NCBI RefSeq assembly: GCF_950023065.1
Contig: NC_088679.1
Span: forward strand, 8,556,001-8,620,000
Length of the DNA stretch: 64,000 bases
From: Planococcus citri
Lineage: Eukaryota; Arthropoda; Insecta; Hemiptera; Pseudococcidae
Reading direction: 5' to 3'
Shown here: positions 21,161-32,164 of the stretch, piece after piece
Layout of the letters: each line of letters begins with the position of its first letter
Position numbering within the stretch: the first letter of the stretch is position 1
Program-made: the position numbers and the translations under genes
The notes under the pieces: model-generated
What the model was told of the DNA's origin: nothing
Database searches by the model: none
Seen by the model: the letters and a program-made list of their open reading frames with translations, nothing else

Positions 21161-21493
21161 AATTTTCATGAACTAACAGCAATGGCAGATTTTTATGCTT
21201 AGGGGCAGAAAAACCAAATACCTACGCACTGATTAATGGACAGATATGCATTGGCATAAAGTTCCGGAATTCCTGTCCATGTTTTTATGTCGCTTAAGGA
21301 CAGATTTTCACCCAACTGGGTGTACTGGGAGAGTGGCAGCAGAGCTCAAACATTTCTATTGACAAGAAAAACGCGATTAGATGCGGAAAACTGAGACCGC
21401 ATTTTTTGGTGCGTTTACACTTGGCATAATCTCGTAAATGCAGTGCGTAATTGCTTTTATGAAAGACCCCATGGAGTGTGAAATGACATAAAC

Positions 21494-22724
21494 CAGCGTT
21501 GCAAGAGTGGAGTAAGAGTAGGAGTAAGGAGTACAAGGAGTGAGATTTTTTGAGGAGTATATGCTTGACTTGAAGCAGGGATGGAAGAGCCGGGAGCGAG
21601 CCGGAGCCAGAGTCTGAAAGAGCCGGATTTTTTGAGGAACTAGAGCCAGAGCCAAGAGCCAAATAAATGAAAGTGCAGAAAAACATCAAGAGCTCTCTTG
21701 CAAAAGAGCTCCTTATTTTACTCAAGAGAGCCATCATCATAGCCAGAGCCAAGTGGGAGCCCACAAAATTTTTCAGGCTCTTTGGCTCCTTAAAAGTAGA
21801 GAAAAAAGTTAAAAAATGCGCACAATTTTATCAAAAATTCAACTTTTAACTCACATTTGTGAAGAAAATGAAGAATTTTCAAGTTTTTTTCCTCATTGAG
21901 AAATGAAATGAAAATAAATGCAGTGTTTTTCATTTTTTTCATCGTTTTTCACGAATTTTGAACTCTAATTGAAAGAGCCAAGAGCCAGAGCTGGAGCTGG
22001 AGTGGGAGCCGAGAAATTGGAAGAGGGAGCCGAGAGTCAAAGAGCGGAGTCGGAAAGAATTGAGGAGCGAGCAAGGAGCCAAGGAGCTCATGCAAAGAAA
22101 AAGAGCCAAGGGCCAAGAGCGAGCCAGAGCTGAAACTTGCGGGGAGCTGAGCCAGAGCCAAGAGTGGGAGCCCTGAATTCAAGGCTCTTCCATCCCTGGC
22201 TTGAAGTAAGAGCACTCCATGCTGTAGTGTGGAGCCATACTCCTATACTGGAGTACTCCCACCATTTCAAAAAGGAGTAGGAGTGGAGTTGGAGTGTTGC
22301 CAAATCAAAACTCCTTACTCCTCATTTTTTTCCTAATTTTGTGACTAATTACATCAAAATGTTGCTGTTACTCACGTATTTTTAATTCTTTTATTTGTTT
22401 ATTTTACTGTTTTTCTCATTTGTTATTGCCAATGATATCATTTGATCAATTATTGATATACTTTTACCATCTTACACCTTTAATTCATGGATATCAACCA
22501 CTCAATATCTGTAGAGTCAAAATTCCTGAAAAATAATGAAAAATGATAAGAGTAAGGAGTGGAGTAGGAGTTGAGTAAGAGTGTTCACAGTTCCTTTGGA
22601 GTGAGTAAGAAGTGAGTATAATGAGTAAATTTCAAAACTAGGAGTGGAGAGTGGAGTTTGGAGTATGATGAAAATGCTTGGAGTAAAAAACACTTCTCCG
22701 GAAACCAGCACTCTTGCAACATTG
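21494..22724. mobile_element. hAT-type element (1231 bp) with 8-bp TSD ACATAAAC
   Basis: Termini CAGCGTTGCAAGAGTG and CACTCTTGCAACATTG; ACATAAAC is present on both sides (21486-21493, 22725-22732). The interior is dominated by GGAGTAAGAGTAGG / GAGTGGAGT purine repeats, on the left as GAGTAAGGAGT and on the right as GGAGTAGGAGTGGAG, giving spurious open frames on the complement. Contains another hAT element at 21576-22198. No transposase. Confidence 0.92.
21576..22198. mobile_element. hAT-type element (623 bp) nested in the previous one, TSD RCTTGAAG
   Basis: Termini CAGGGATGGAAGAGCC and GGCTCTTCCATCCCTG are a perfect 16-bp inverted repeat. Flanks ACTTGAAG (21568-21575) and GCTTGAAG (22199-22206) match at 7 of 8 positions. 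The interior is a purine-rich repeat of GAGCCAGAGCCAAGAGCC on both sides of a short AT-rich core (21780-21965), probably subterminal repeats. Long minus-strand open frames here (leucine-rich) are a by-product. Confidence 0.92.
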
Positions 22725-23119
22725 ACATAAACGCAGTGCAGATGCAGTAAAAAAAACACGGTCTACTTCAACAAAACAAAACCGGTTTTAGGTAGAACAG
22801 AGTAACAGCGGATTTGAAAAAAGGGAGCAGATTTGAAAAAATCATGAGCTACGTAATAGCTGAAAAGTGAGACTAAAACACGTATTTCTTGTCAATAGGG
22901 ATCAAGATCGGAACTGGGTACTCGGAGAATGGATGTGGTATAAAGAGAAGACAGGTGTGAGGCAAGGGTGCCCCCTCTCACCTAGGTTGTTCAACATGTA
23001 CACAGAAGAAATGAGAAAAGCGCGAAGTGAACAAATGGGATTCAAGATCAACATGCTATCTCCTGTAAAGGAGTGCGACTATGACGACTACGATAATGTC
23101 GAAATACTTTTTCATTTTC

Positions 23120-25540
23120 ATGATGGAAAAGACATAAAAATTTTTCTTTCTTGCCTAAATTATAGAAAAAGTTTACAAAAAATGCATTTTTAACCTAATT
23201 TTAGCATGATTACACTTTTGGAAATTTGAAAAAAAAAAATGCCTACACTGTATACACTAAAAATGCTACAAAAATTCATGAAAATTTAATTTTTGCTTAC
23301 TTATGTACCTACCTAATGATTTAACTGTGTTGTCTGTGTTTTTTTTTCAATAATATTTTGCCTTATCAACTTCAAAGACAGTCAATATTCATATCCATTC
23401 ACCGTTTTTCATCCTAATGATGACAATTTAAATCCAAACTCCAAAGTTGAACATTATCGAAGAACCAAGCTAGACACCTGGCTCGTGGAAAAAAATGATG
23501 GAAAAATACAAAAATAATTAAATATTACGCCCTACAAAAATATTTCTTCGCGAGCTTTGAGAAAAAAAAATGGAAAAATATTCTGCAAAGCCGATCAAAT
23601 TATGAAAGTTCTCAACTTACTCGCACCCAAAGCGAGGGGAAAAAAAGGCAAAAAAGTGACGGAAATGACGATATTCAATCATCTGCCGGGATCAATTTCA
23701 ATTTAGGTACTTAGCTTATATTCGCGTTGTTTCCTAGTTGGTGAAAATTTTGACTGTGAATTTTCACCGAATTAGCTCATAAAAAAGCGTCGTGTAACCC
23801 GAAGCTCTTTTGTTGTTGTTGTTTTTTATTTTCGCTACATTACTATACAGGAGTAGAGTAGGTATTTCTCTTTTACAACGTTTAATTTGTATCCGTTGAC
23901 GAGGGCAACATTACAATGAAATAAGCTAAACATACCCGGTGGCTTTACTTTGTATTATTTTTGACATTTTAGACAACCTCGCCCCCTCTCTCTTACCACC
24001 TCAACCCCCTGGTATAATTAATATACCGTCGTCGCCGGGAATTTCGTCATAAAGTACGCTAATTTTCGCGATTAATATTTAATAATAGTCGATGAAATTT
24101 ACTTTGAAAAGAAATTCTCACGTAAAGTTGATCTGAAAAGGAAACTTTTTCCAACAAACGAGTGGGGCAGGGGGCAGGCGAGTAATTTTCCTCTGCGCGA
24201 GTTATGTACTTCGGCTGTTCTCTCGCGCGATTATAAAGGACACGCAGAAATGAGAGATATTCCACTAATGATAAAGTTTGTTTGGTAAGTTTTCTCACAG
24301 AGATGTGTTGTGTGGCTAGCGTGAAGAAGATTTGGTGAAAAGAAGGGGGGGTCGAAATGGAACACGCTGACGAAGCTTTTATTATCCCATGTTCTCGGTG
24401 GCTGGTGGTGTGTTCGCGTGTACGCGAGTAGTTTTTTATGACGAGTTTATTGCAGAAATGTTGTATGTACATCGAGTACGAGTATGTGACAAAAAGACGT
24501 ACTGTATATACGAGTATATATCGTCATCGAGTGGTGTTTTTTTTCTTCATTGGGACGGGTATATCTCTGTAGTTTTTTATTTCATTTTTGTCGAATAATT
24601 GCACGTAAAGATCTCGAGGTGTTTGGCGAACTCGAGCACAATGGGACAATTTTCCATTCGCAGACACGAACTGCATGAAAAAGTTATCATATCGGGTTCG
24701 AAAATATAAGAGTAAGAGTAAGTGCTGGAGTTACGAAAAGGCTACACGCGGATAAATTCACCGCGTTATCTATTCCCTTTTAAGACTTGGTCGTTCGTCA
24801 AACATCCCATCAAAATCTAACCGCCGAACTGCGCCTGATAAATTATAAAATCCAACTTTATTTTTTTTTTTGGCCCAACTTGGATAAAAGTTTTCAATCG
24901 ATTGTGAAACCTTTTTTTTTTTTTTTACTCTCGCTAGATACGTATAAGAGAGGAGGAAAATTCCCGTAAGTGTAACTTTTTCATATTTTTAAGCCGAAAT
25001 GGGGAAAAAATCGTGCTGCGAAAGTTTTTTGCCGGTTCGGGACACGCGATATGTCGATTGTTTGAGGTGGCAGGCTGAAGAAGTTGTAAAACGATATGTA
25101 CCAAGAGAAGCGTGGTAGTTTTACAGAAATATATTGGGATGTGTTTTTTTTTTTTCGATGTGAATTTTAATTTCTGCTACGACGACGTAGGTAGTAGTTT
25201 GAAGAGGTTAGGGATGGAGAATGTTGGTGGAGTATTCTATACGTGGTAGGTACGCTATTTACGTTTTTTTGATGTTTGAAAACGAATTATAGAAATGAAC
25301 GAATGTCTCGGTAGCTTTTTCCTTAGTTTTTTTCACCTCGAAAATCAATGGTCGTGGTTCTCAGCTGTTCTGGTCGTCCAAGTGATCCTTTTGTTCGATT
25401 TCTGTGTAAATTGTTTTCAACTAGAATTGAGCGAAATCCGGTTTGGAACTGTAATTATATTTTTCAAATTTTCAGTTGACTATAAAACTGGACATTACAC
25501 ATCTATCAAAAAAAATGGGAGTTGATTTTTGGGTGTGATT
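23120..25540. other. No gene recognised
   Basis: 23100-23700 is AT-rich and featureless. 23950-24760 is more CpG-rich; a 137-codon minus-strand open frame (24472-24059) there has no recognisable domain and overlaps open frames on the other strand. Poly-T tracts at 24860 and 24910. I see no repeats or inverted structures longer than about 20 bp. Confidence 0.4.
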
Positions 25541-25546
25541 TAATAC

Positions 25547-26469
25547 CACGACAAAAAAGGGCGTCAGCACGACAAGCATAGGCACTTTCACGCCAGAAAA
25601 ATCATTACCACGACTAAATAGGAAATTCCCGACAATAAAGAGCTTACCCCGACATGAAAGGTACTCCAACGACAAAATAATGTATCAAACGACGAATTAA
25701 AAAATTCACGACATTTTATTACTTTCAACTGCTATATAAGGCAATTCACGACAAATTTTTTTTATCGAAAACAGGCATTTCACCGACAGAAATAGACGTT
25801 TAAAAAATATTAAAATAATACCAAAAAAACGAAGTAGGTATGTAAAAAATTGCTGTTTACAGAAGTAATGTTTTGTGGACTCTGATGGGCGACCCCTCTT
25901 CTTCTTTTCACCTCAGGGACGAAGCGAAAAGGGGCTAAGGGGCAACAGTTTGCCCCCTCCGGTTCCGCGAAAGTAGGAAAAACTTGGGAAATTGTGAGAA
26001 ATTCAAGAAAGTTGAGAAAATACAAAAATTCCAACAATATTTTAGTTTCGGTTTTCAAAAATTCAAATTTTTTACAATCATGTATTTAATTATCGTTCAT
26101 TTGCCGACAAAATCGCCGATCTATCCTCAAAATTGTCATTTTTTCCCAAGTTTTTGCCCTCGCTTCGCTTAGGCCAATTTGGTTCTCTTCTACTGAGTCA
26201 CAATTTCACTCAAATTTTTTTTAAAGAAACCCTCAGTTGATTATTTGGCAAAAATTGTACAAAATATAATTGTATTTGAACTGATAATGTTCTGTCGTGT
26301 ATGAAATTTTTTTGTCGTGAATACTGCTTATGTCGTTATTAAATTGTAGTCGTTCATAAATACTTTATTGTCGGGCGTCATCTGGCGTGGAACTTCATCA
26401 TTTTTCGTCGTTCATTCATCTTTTATGAACGAAAAAATGCTTGTCGTGATGACGCCCTTTTTCGTCGTG
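25547..26469. mobile_element. TIR element with arrays of CACGACA subterminal repeats (923 bp)
   Basis: Left end CACGACAAAAAAGGGCGTCA and right end TGACGCCCTTTTTCGTCGTG are inverted, followed inward on both sides by a second CACGACAAG. Going inward from the left, ACGAC or CGACA recurs at intervals of about 20-35 bp (ten or more copies to 25800), and from the right the complement TGTCG/GTCGT recurs in mirror order (about nine copies between 26290 and 26469). The centre is unrelated AT-rich DNA. No target duplication recognised, no transposase. The superfamily is unclear. Confidence 0.85.
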
Positions 26470-26599
26470 CAAAAAATATTTCCCCTTGATTTTTTTAAGA
26501 ACGATTTGCTCGAAAACGATGATTTCAGAAAGACTACATCACTTGGAAATCAAATCAGATAAGTACAAGAAGAAACAAAATAATTATTCTTCTATTCAC

Positions 26600-27913
26600 T
26601 ACTGAGAATTTTGAATTATCCTTTCGCGAACGATTCGGTCAGCAGGGAAAACTCGTTCGCGAACGACTGAATCACTTGAAAATTGAATCATACGATGCAC
26701 GACAAGACAAAACGAAACATAATTTAATTTATTAATAAAAATTATCTATGAATGATTCGTTCGCGAAAGATTTGCTCGGAAAAAATGATTCTAGAACGAG
26801 TGAATCGCTTGTGAACATTTCCTAATCTGTCAATGAAAATTGAAAAGGAATCGTGCGCGAGTCGGTTGCTAGGTAGAGAAAAATCGTTTGCGAACGACTG
26901 AATCACTTGAGAATCAAATCAGATGATACACGACAAGATAAGACAAAACAATTGATTAATTTGTCTTTAAAAATTATGAATGATTCGTTCGCGAACGATT
27001 TGCTCGGAAACAATGATCCGGGAACGAGTGAATTACTTGTAAACATCGCTCAGTCTGTCAATGAAAATTCAAATTGAGAATGATTCGTTCCGCGTTCCCG
27101 AATCGGTTTCTTCGAAAAGAAAACTCGTTCCCGAACGACTGAATAATTCGAGAATAAAATCAGACAAGTAGATACAAGAAGAAACGAATTAATATTCTTC
27201 TATTCGCCAGTAAAAATATTGAATTATCCGTTCGCGAACGATTTGTTCAGCAAGGAAAAATCGTTCGCGAACGACTGAATCACTTGAAAATTAAATCATA
27301 CGATGCACGACAAGACAAAACGAAACATAATTTAATGTATCAATAAAAATTATGAATGATTCGTTCGCGAACGATTTGCTCGGAAACAATGATTCGGGAA
27401 CGAGTGAATCGCTTGTATATTATTTTATTTTATTTTATTTTATTTTATATTATTTTACAATTTAGGTCTCTCCAACAGCTAAAGCCAATTACAGGTAAAC
27501 ATCGCTCGGTCTGTAAATGAAAATTCAAATTTCAAATTGAGAATGATTCGTTCGCGAATCGGTTTCTTCGAAAAGAAAACTCGTTCGCGAACGACCGAAT
27601 AATTCGAGAATAAAATCAGACAAGTAGATACAAGAAGAAACGAAATATTCTTCTATTCACCAGTGAAAATATTGAATTATCCGTTCGCGAACGATTTGCT
27701 CAGCAGGGAAAAATCGTTCGCGAACGACTGAATCACTGGAGAATCAAATCAGATGATACACGACAAGACAAGACAAAACTTAATTAATTTGTCAATGAAA
27801 ATTATGAATGATTTGTTCGTGAACGATTTGCTCAGAAATGATGATTCGGGAACGAGTGAATCATTTGTAAAGATCGCTTAGTCTGTCGATGAAAATTCAA
27901 ATTGAGAATGATA
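26600..27913. repeat. Satellite with palindromic core TCGTTCGCGAACGA
   Basis: Alternating modules: GATTCGTTCGCGAACGATTTG, then AATGATTCGGGAACGAGTGAA, AATTGAGAATGATTCGTTCG, and AACTCGTTCGCGAACGACTG followed by ATCAGA or CATACGATGCACGACAAGA. The decamer GTTCGCGAAC occurs exactly eight times in this block and twice more after the foldback at 29506 and 29707. Compound period about 230-240 bp, itself part of a larger unit near 450-470 bp (compare 27121 with 27577). Copies diverge mainly by CpG decay. Confidence 0.9.
27417..27495 (-). mobile_element. Short retroposon 3'-end fragment with (TAAAA)n tail
   Basis: A 78-bp block interrupts a satellite unit. On the minus strand it reads CTGTAATTGGCTTTAGCTGT...GACCTAAATTG and ends in a (TAAAA)n tail of about six repeats, as left by a 5'-truncated SINE or LINE. 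The satellite continues with GTAAACATCGCTC on the other side, so at most a 3-bp (GTA) duplication is seen. Confidence 0.6.
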
Positions 27914-27917
27914 CGTT

Positions 27918-29370
27918 CCACAGTGAGCTGTGAGCACCCTCAAAACGCCTGAAATTCAAAAACTTACAATGAATCCTAAAACAATGGTACAGTGATATCC
28001 TCCCTTATGTTTTTGGGGTCGCAGAATACGAATTTGACAATATTTTTTTTTGTAGGGGTGGGAGATGAGGGGGTGAGGGGGGTGGAAACTTCAAAATTTG
28101 ACGATATTGATGTGTGATATGTCGAAATGTATGTTTTTGAGGGTGTAGATCACGATTCTGACAATATTTTTTTCGTAGGGGTGAATGGTGGAGGGTGAAG
28201 GGGGTAAAAACGGTGAAAAATTCAAAATTTGACTATAATGATGTGTGATATGTCGAAATGTACCAAGAATGAATAATTCAACTGAAAGTAAGTACTTTTC
28301 ATCAATTTACTCAATTTTAGTTTTTATAAAGTAATTATAGAGGCATAATTTATGTTAAAATACCGTTTTTTGCCCACTCTGTTGCATAAATTGGAATAGA
28401 ACAAATTTTTATTGCACGTAGATGCACGGGAAATTCCAGTGGCTGGTAATACTTAAGATAGTGTATTACAAGATGTTAATTGCCATTTTTTCTCCAAAGT
28501 GCTCCGGCGACCTCCACAGTCGATTAGTGAAAAATCTTGGTGAATTTCGTTAAAATGTTACAAATTTTCTCTTACTGGGACTTAAACGGCTTCCCAACAG
28601 AAAATTCTTCATCCCCCACCCTTCACCTCTTCTACACCTCAGAAAACGTACATGTTGACATATCACACATCATTATAGTCAAATTTTGAATTTTTCACCG
28701 TTTGTACCCCCTTCACCCCCCACCATTCGCTCATACGAAAAAAATATTGTCAGATTCGTGATCTACACCCTCAAAAACATACATTTAGACATATCACACT
28801 TCATTATTGTCAAATTTTGAATTTTTCACCCCCTTCATCCCCCACTATTTACCCCTACGAAAAAAGTATTGCAAAATTCGTGATCTACACCTTCAAAAAC
28901 ATACATTTAGACATATCACACTTCATTATTGTCAAATTTTGAATTTTTCACCCCCTTCATCCCCCACTATTTACCCCTACGAAAAAAATATTGCAAAATT
29001 CGTGATCTACAACCTCGAAAACATACATTTCGACATATCACACATCATATATAGTCAAATTTTGAATTTTCACTGTTTTTACCCCCATCACCCCTCACCA
29101 TTCACCCCTACGAAAAAAATATTGTCAGATTCGTGATCTACACCCTCGAAAACATACATTTCGACGTACCTATCACACATCAATATTGTCAAATTTTGAA
29201 GTTTCCACCCCCTCACCCCCGCATCCCCCACCCCTACAAAAAAAATATTGTCAAATTCGTATTCTGCGACCCCAAAAATATAAGGGAGGATATCACTGTA
29301 CCATTTTTTTAGGATTCATCGTAAGTTTTTGAATTTCAGGCGTTTTGAGGGTGCTCACAGCCCACTGTGG
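27918..29370. mobile_element. Foldback element (1453 bp) with tandemly repeated arms
   Basis: Outer ends CCACAGTGAGCTGTGAGCAC and GTGCTCACAGCCCACTGTGG are inverted, and inverted identity continues for about 150 bp (CTCAAAACGCCTGAAATTCA, CCTCCCTTATRTTTTTGGGG, GCAGAATACGAATTTGACAA). Further in, the left arm has two and the right arm about five copies of a 130-bp unit with TTTGACWATAWTGATGTGTGATATGTCGAAATGTA and GTAGGGGTGAAT. The central 28270-28600 is unique. It interrupts a satellite unit; CGTT flanks both sides (27914-27917, 29371-29374), so the duplication is 4 bp, or 5 if CGTTC. Confidence 0.9.
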
Positions 29371-29374
29371 CGTT

Positions 29375-29900
29375 CGCGAATCGTTTTCTTGGTAGAGAAA
29401 AATCGTTCACGAACGACTGAATCACTTGAAAATCAAATCATATATGTGATACACGGCCACACACAACGAAACATAATTAATTTGCCAATAAAAATTATGA
29501 ATGATTCGTTCGCGAACGATTTGTCCAGATATAATGATTCGAAAACGAGTGAATCGCTTGTAAACATCCCTTAATCTGTGAATAAAAATTGAGAATGATT
29601 CGTTCGCGAATGACTGAGTCACTTGAAAATTAAATCATATGATACACGACAAGACAAAACGAAACATAAATTAATTTATCAATAAAAATGTAAAAATGAT
29701 GTATGATTCGTTCGCGAACGATCTGCTCAGAAACAATGCGAATCATTCGCGAATGATTAAATTGCTTAAAAATCAAATCTAATAACATGGGAGTTGTGAC
29801 AAAACAAAATACAAAATTATTTCAATCTTCCAATAAAAATTGTGAATGATTCGTTCGGTTCTCGAACGTTTTCCTCAATGAAGAAAAATCATTAATGAAT
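29375..29900. repeat. Continuation of the GTTCGCGAAC satellite
   Basis: Same modules as before the foldback insertion: GTTCACGAACGACTGAATCAC at 29405, GATTCGTTCGCGAACGATTTG at 29503, CGTTCGCGAATGACTGAGTC at 29600, GATTCGTTCGCGAACGATCTG at 29704, then increasingly degenerate until about 29900. Confidence 0.85.
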
Positions 29901-32160
29901 GACTGAATCACTGGAAAATCAAAACACATGCTTTATGCAGTTTTCCGTCAGAAATGATTGTACCTTGTACCAAACTCGTATAAAAAACAAATCAAGAACT
30001 TCAAGTTCAAAGTTGATTTTTTCATTCTTACTCGTAACTAAGTACTATTCTTTTTTTCCAAAGTGAGAAGCCAATTTAATTAGAATATCAACACTATTCG
30101 GGGGACCGAGGGAAGGAAGGTACCTATTTAAAATGATTTTAACCAGAAATAAAAATTTTTCAAAAAAAATAGGTATTTTATACAGACTAACATCTTTTTT
30201 ATTTCAAAATTGTTGTCAACTTCAGAAGTTCAACAAATACCTAGATGCTTAGCTTGTTTTGTTTTATGTAGTTTCAGACGACTCTGAATCAGGCAAACAA
30301 AATAGTTTTGGGGTGCCAGGGACAGCTTTTTTTTAAGAATGGAATTATCTTGAAGAAAATTTTGACACCAAAATGGGGAATTTTAAAATAAATTTGTTTT
30401 TTTTTCAACTTTGAGAAAATTTTTTTAAAAACTTTGTAGGTACGAAAATCGAAAAAAATGACTATTCGTAAAGTGAAAATACACGAAAGTCATCAGGACA
30501 ACGACATAGCATGAAGGAGTGAGAATTTCTAAACGTATTATCGCCGATACCAAACTGACCAAGAGTTGTAGGTTCGGTCAATGCATGAAAAAGGAAATCA
30601 AGAAAGGCTTATAAACGAATGGAATTTGCAAGAAGCATTAGGTACTGCAGCCTTAACCCGGATGGCAGCTGGATTTATGCTCAGAATTAAAAAAACCAAC
30701 GAGACTATTCGGTTTACAAGTAACCGCCATTAGTATTCCTTCTTGAAGGAAAATTGATCGGTCACGAACTAATCTTTCTGATACAGAAAGAAAATTTCGA
30801 AATCCAACAAGACGACCACCCCCCTGTCTCCTTCTTCCTCTACTCCTCACATTAACGACGAATAATTACGAGGCGAATAAAACGCCTCGTCGTTGGTTTC
30901 GATAAAACACGACGAGAAGAACCCTCACGAAGCGAAATTTTTCCAAAAGATAAGAATTTGTAGGACAAATGGGAATGTGCTTAACGTATTTAAATTCTTA
31001 TAATTCTTGTTCGCGAGAATAGCATTTACATTTTACCGTATAATGAGAAAATTTTTACACGCGACGAACTTGTACTATAGAGAAAAGAGGACTCGTTACT
31101 GTGGTCCCTGAAGGCTTTTCGGTAAAGGTGGTAAAAAAAAATCACTGTCACTTTGCCAAGCGGGTTAAACTTATTTGAAATTTCGCCTTTCTTGTGTGTT
31201 TTTTTTCTTCGCTTCACAACGACGACGACGACATCGTCGTCGTTAACATGTATATCGAAAAAATTGAAACGCATGCAAGTTTCATTTCGCAAAGGTTTTT
31301 AAGATCAGTTTGCCGAATTGGCGAGCCGCGAATATCGCTGAAAACTTGGTCGTCGTCGACATGAAACTTTCTCTTGTGAAATGTTCGCATATAGGCTGTG
31401 GTAGATGTACCTGCCTTTCTTCAAAGTTTAGAGTGATCGCTTTTTAAATTGTTCCAAGTGGCTCGTTGATGAGATTCAACGTTTCTTCGTCGGATTTTTT
31501 CCATCTTGGTTTCCCCATCATCTGTCTGAGAATAAAGTGTGTACTGTGTAACAGTTTTCAAGTGCGCCGCAGCAGCCGAGTAATTAAAACTTGGACGATT
31601 GTTTCGTAGGAATTGAGATTTGTTGCGAAGGCAAACTTGAGATAAACGTGAATACCTACTAAACAAGAGTAGAGAATTGATAATGAACCGTGATTTGGTC
31701 AGCAAACAGTATTTGCTGTCGGGAACTCTGTTCTAATTTCACCCACCATACTATCGTGGATATATACTAGTTGTTTGAGATGTTTTCGAAATTCAGACAT
31801 TTTGTTCTGCGGTGTATTGTCAGTTTCTCGCGTTTAGGTTTGAATTGAATTTTTTGAAATGTCGAGGAATCTTCAAGTTCATATAGTTCATCGCTCATAT
31901 AATAAAGCTGAATCAGCTCATTTTGGCTAAAAAATCAGATCCAGAAATTGGGGCTTATCACTGAAAACCCAATAAAGCATTCGTCACATTGATTCCTTAA
32001 TCCAAGAACAAAACATATCCAGACTAGACTTATTTAATGCAGAAAGTTGTACTTACATAGTAACCAACTAAATCCCAGATTTTTATGTACTTAGGACTTG
32101 CCTCTTGATTTGATCCACATAATTATGAAAACAAAAATTCCTGGAAATTCTAGGCTTCCA
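29900..32160. other. No certain gene; partly CpG-rich
   Basis: 30850-31800 is CpG-rich with a CGACGACGACGACATCGTCGTCGTT dyad-like stretch near 31218-31242. The only open frame with protein-like composition is 31421-31705 (minus), listed separately. 29950-30500 contains one degenerate unit of the tandem repeat that forms 32165-32930. Confidence 0.4.
31421..31705 (-). CDS. Candidate small ORF with mitochondrial-presequence-like N-terminus
   Basis: 94 codons starting MLTKSRFIINSLLLFSRYSR. The first 45 residues are rich in Arg, Ser and hydrophobics with no acidic residue, as in mitochondrial targeting sequences; the rest (after KTVTQYTLYSQTDDGETKME) is charged. It could be a first exon: the frame closes just after a possible donor context. 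No homolog recognised and no conserved motif seen, so it may be chance. It lies in a CpG-rich, non-repetitive block, which is the main reason for listing it. Confidence 0.25.
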   Translation of the reverse strand: MLTKSRFIINSLLLFSRYSRLSQVCLRNKSQFLRNNRPSFNYSAAAAHLKTVTQYTLYSQTDDGETKMEKIRRRNVESHQRATWNNLKSDHSKL

Positions 32161-32164
32161 ACCA

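Larger units (their letters stand above)
20438..21320. mobile_element. TIR element, family A copy 2 (883 bp)
   Basis: Termini CCCAATTGGGTGAAAAACTG and CAGATTTTCACCCAACTGGG. The host reads AAT-CTG-TAC (N-L-Y) when the element and one TG are removed, so the duplication is the 2-bp TG at 20436-20437 and 21321-21322, where copy 1 has TA. It shares with copy 1 the interior order: TACGTAAATGCGGTATTTTA, CGTGTGTTTT-like, a tRNA-like segment, AAAAAATTTTCATGAA, GGCAGATTTT. It is longer because it contains the MITE at 20864-21024. Confidence 0.88.
21354..22900. mobile_element. TIR element with termini of the CCCTATTGACAA type, host of two hAT insertions
   Basis: Left terminus TTCTATTGACAAGAAAAACG and right terminus CGTATTTCTTGTCAATAGGG are inverted. 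The flanking LINE RT (SGSRAQ | after it IKIG in the next frame) gives the insertion point; a 2-bp AT duplication is possible. The element's own sequence is only about 320 bp (21354-21493 and 22733-22900); the rest is the nested hAT element. Same outer 12-mer as the CTAG-rich element at 14539. Confidence 0.75.
20172..23110 (+). mobile_element. LINE reverse-transcriptase fragment shattered by nested insertions
   Basis: Host pieces, in order: KIDENLSKTQYSLVAKKGTR and IIQRALNANREIIACFVDYEKAFECVNHERM...IIKNL (20172-20437); YWESGSRAQ (21323-21350); then, after frameshift, WMWYKEKTGVRQGCPLSPRL and FNMYTEEMRKARSEQMGFKIN (22901-23070). Together they form the fingers and palm of an RTE/L2-like LINE RT (F-DY-KAFD ... 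GVRQGCPLSP). The YADD box is missing. Two separate insertions (20438-21320, 21354-22900) interrupt it. Confidence 0.82.

Noticed and set aside
21294..22303. Leucine-rich minus-strand frames
   Set aside because: They are complements of GAGCCAGAGCC and GGAGTAGGAG purine repeats inside two hAT elements.
24059..24472. 137-codon minus-strand frame
   Set aside because: No domain, overlapping open frame on the other strand, CpG-rich DNA with few stops by composition.
26600..29900. CRISPR-like reading of the spaced palindromic repeats
   Set aside because: Units are long, diverged and without unique equal-length spacers, and the window is clearly eukaryotic; it is a satellite.
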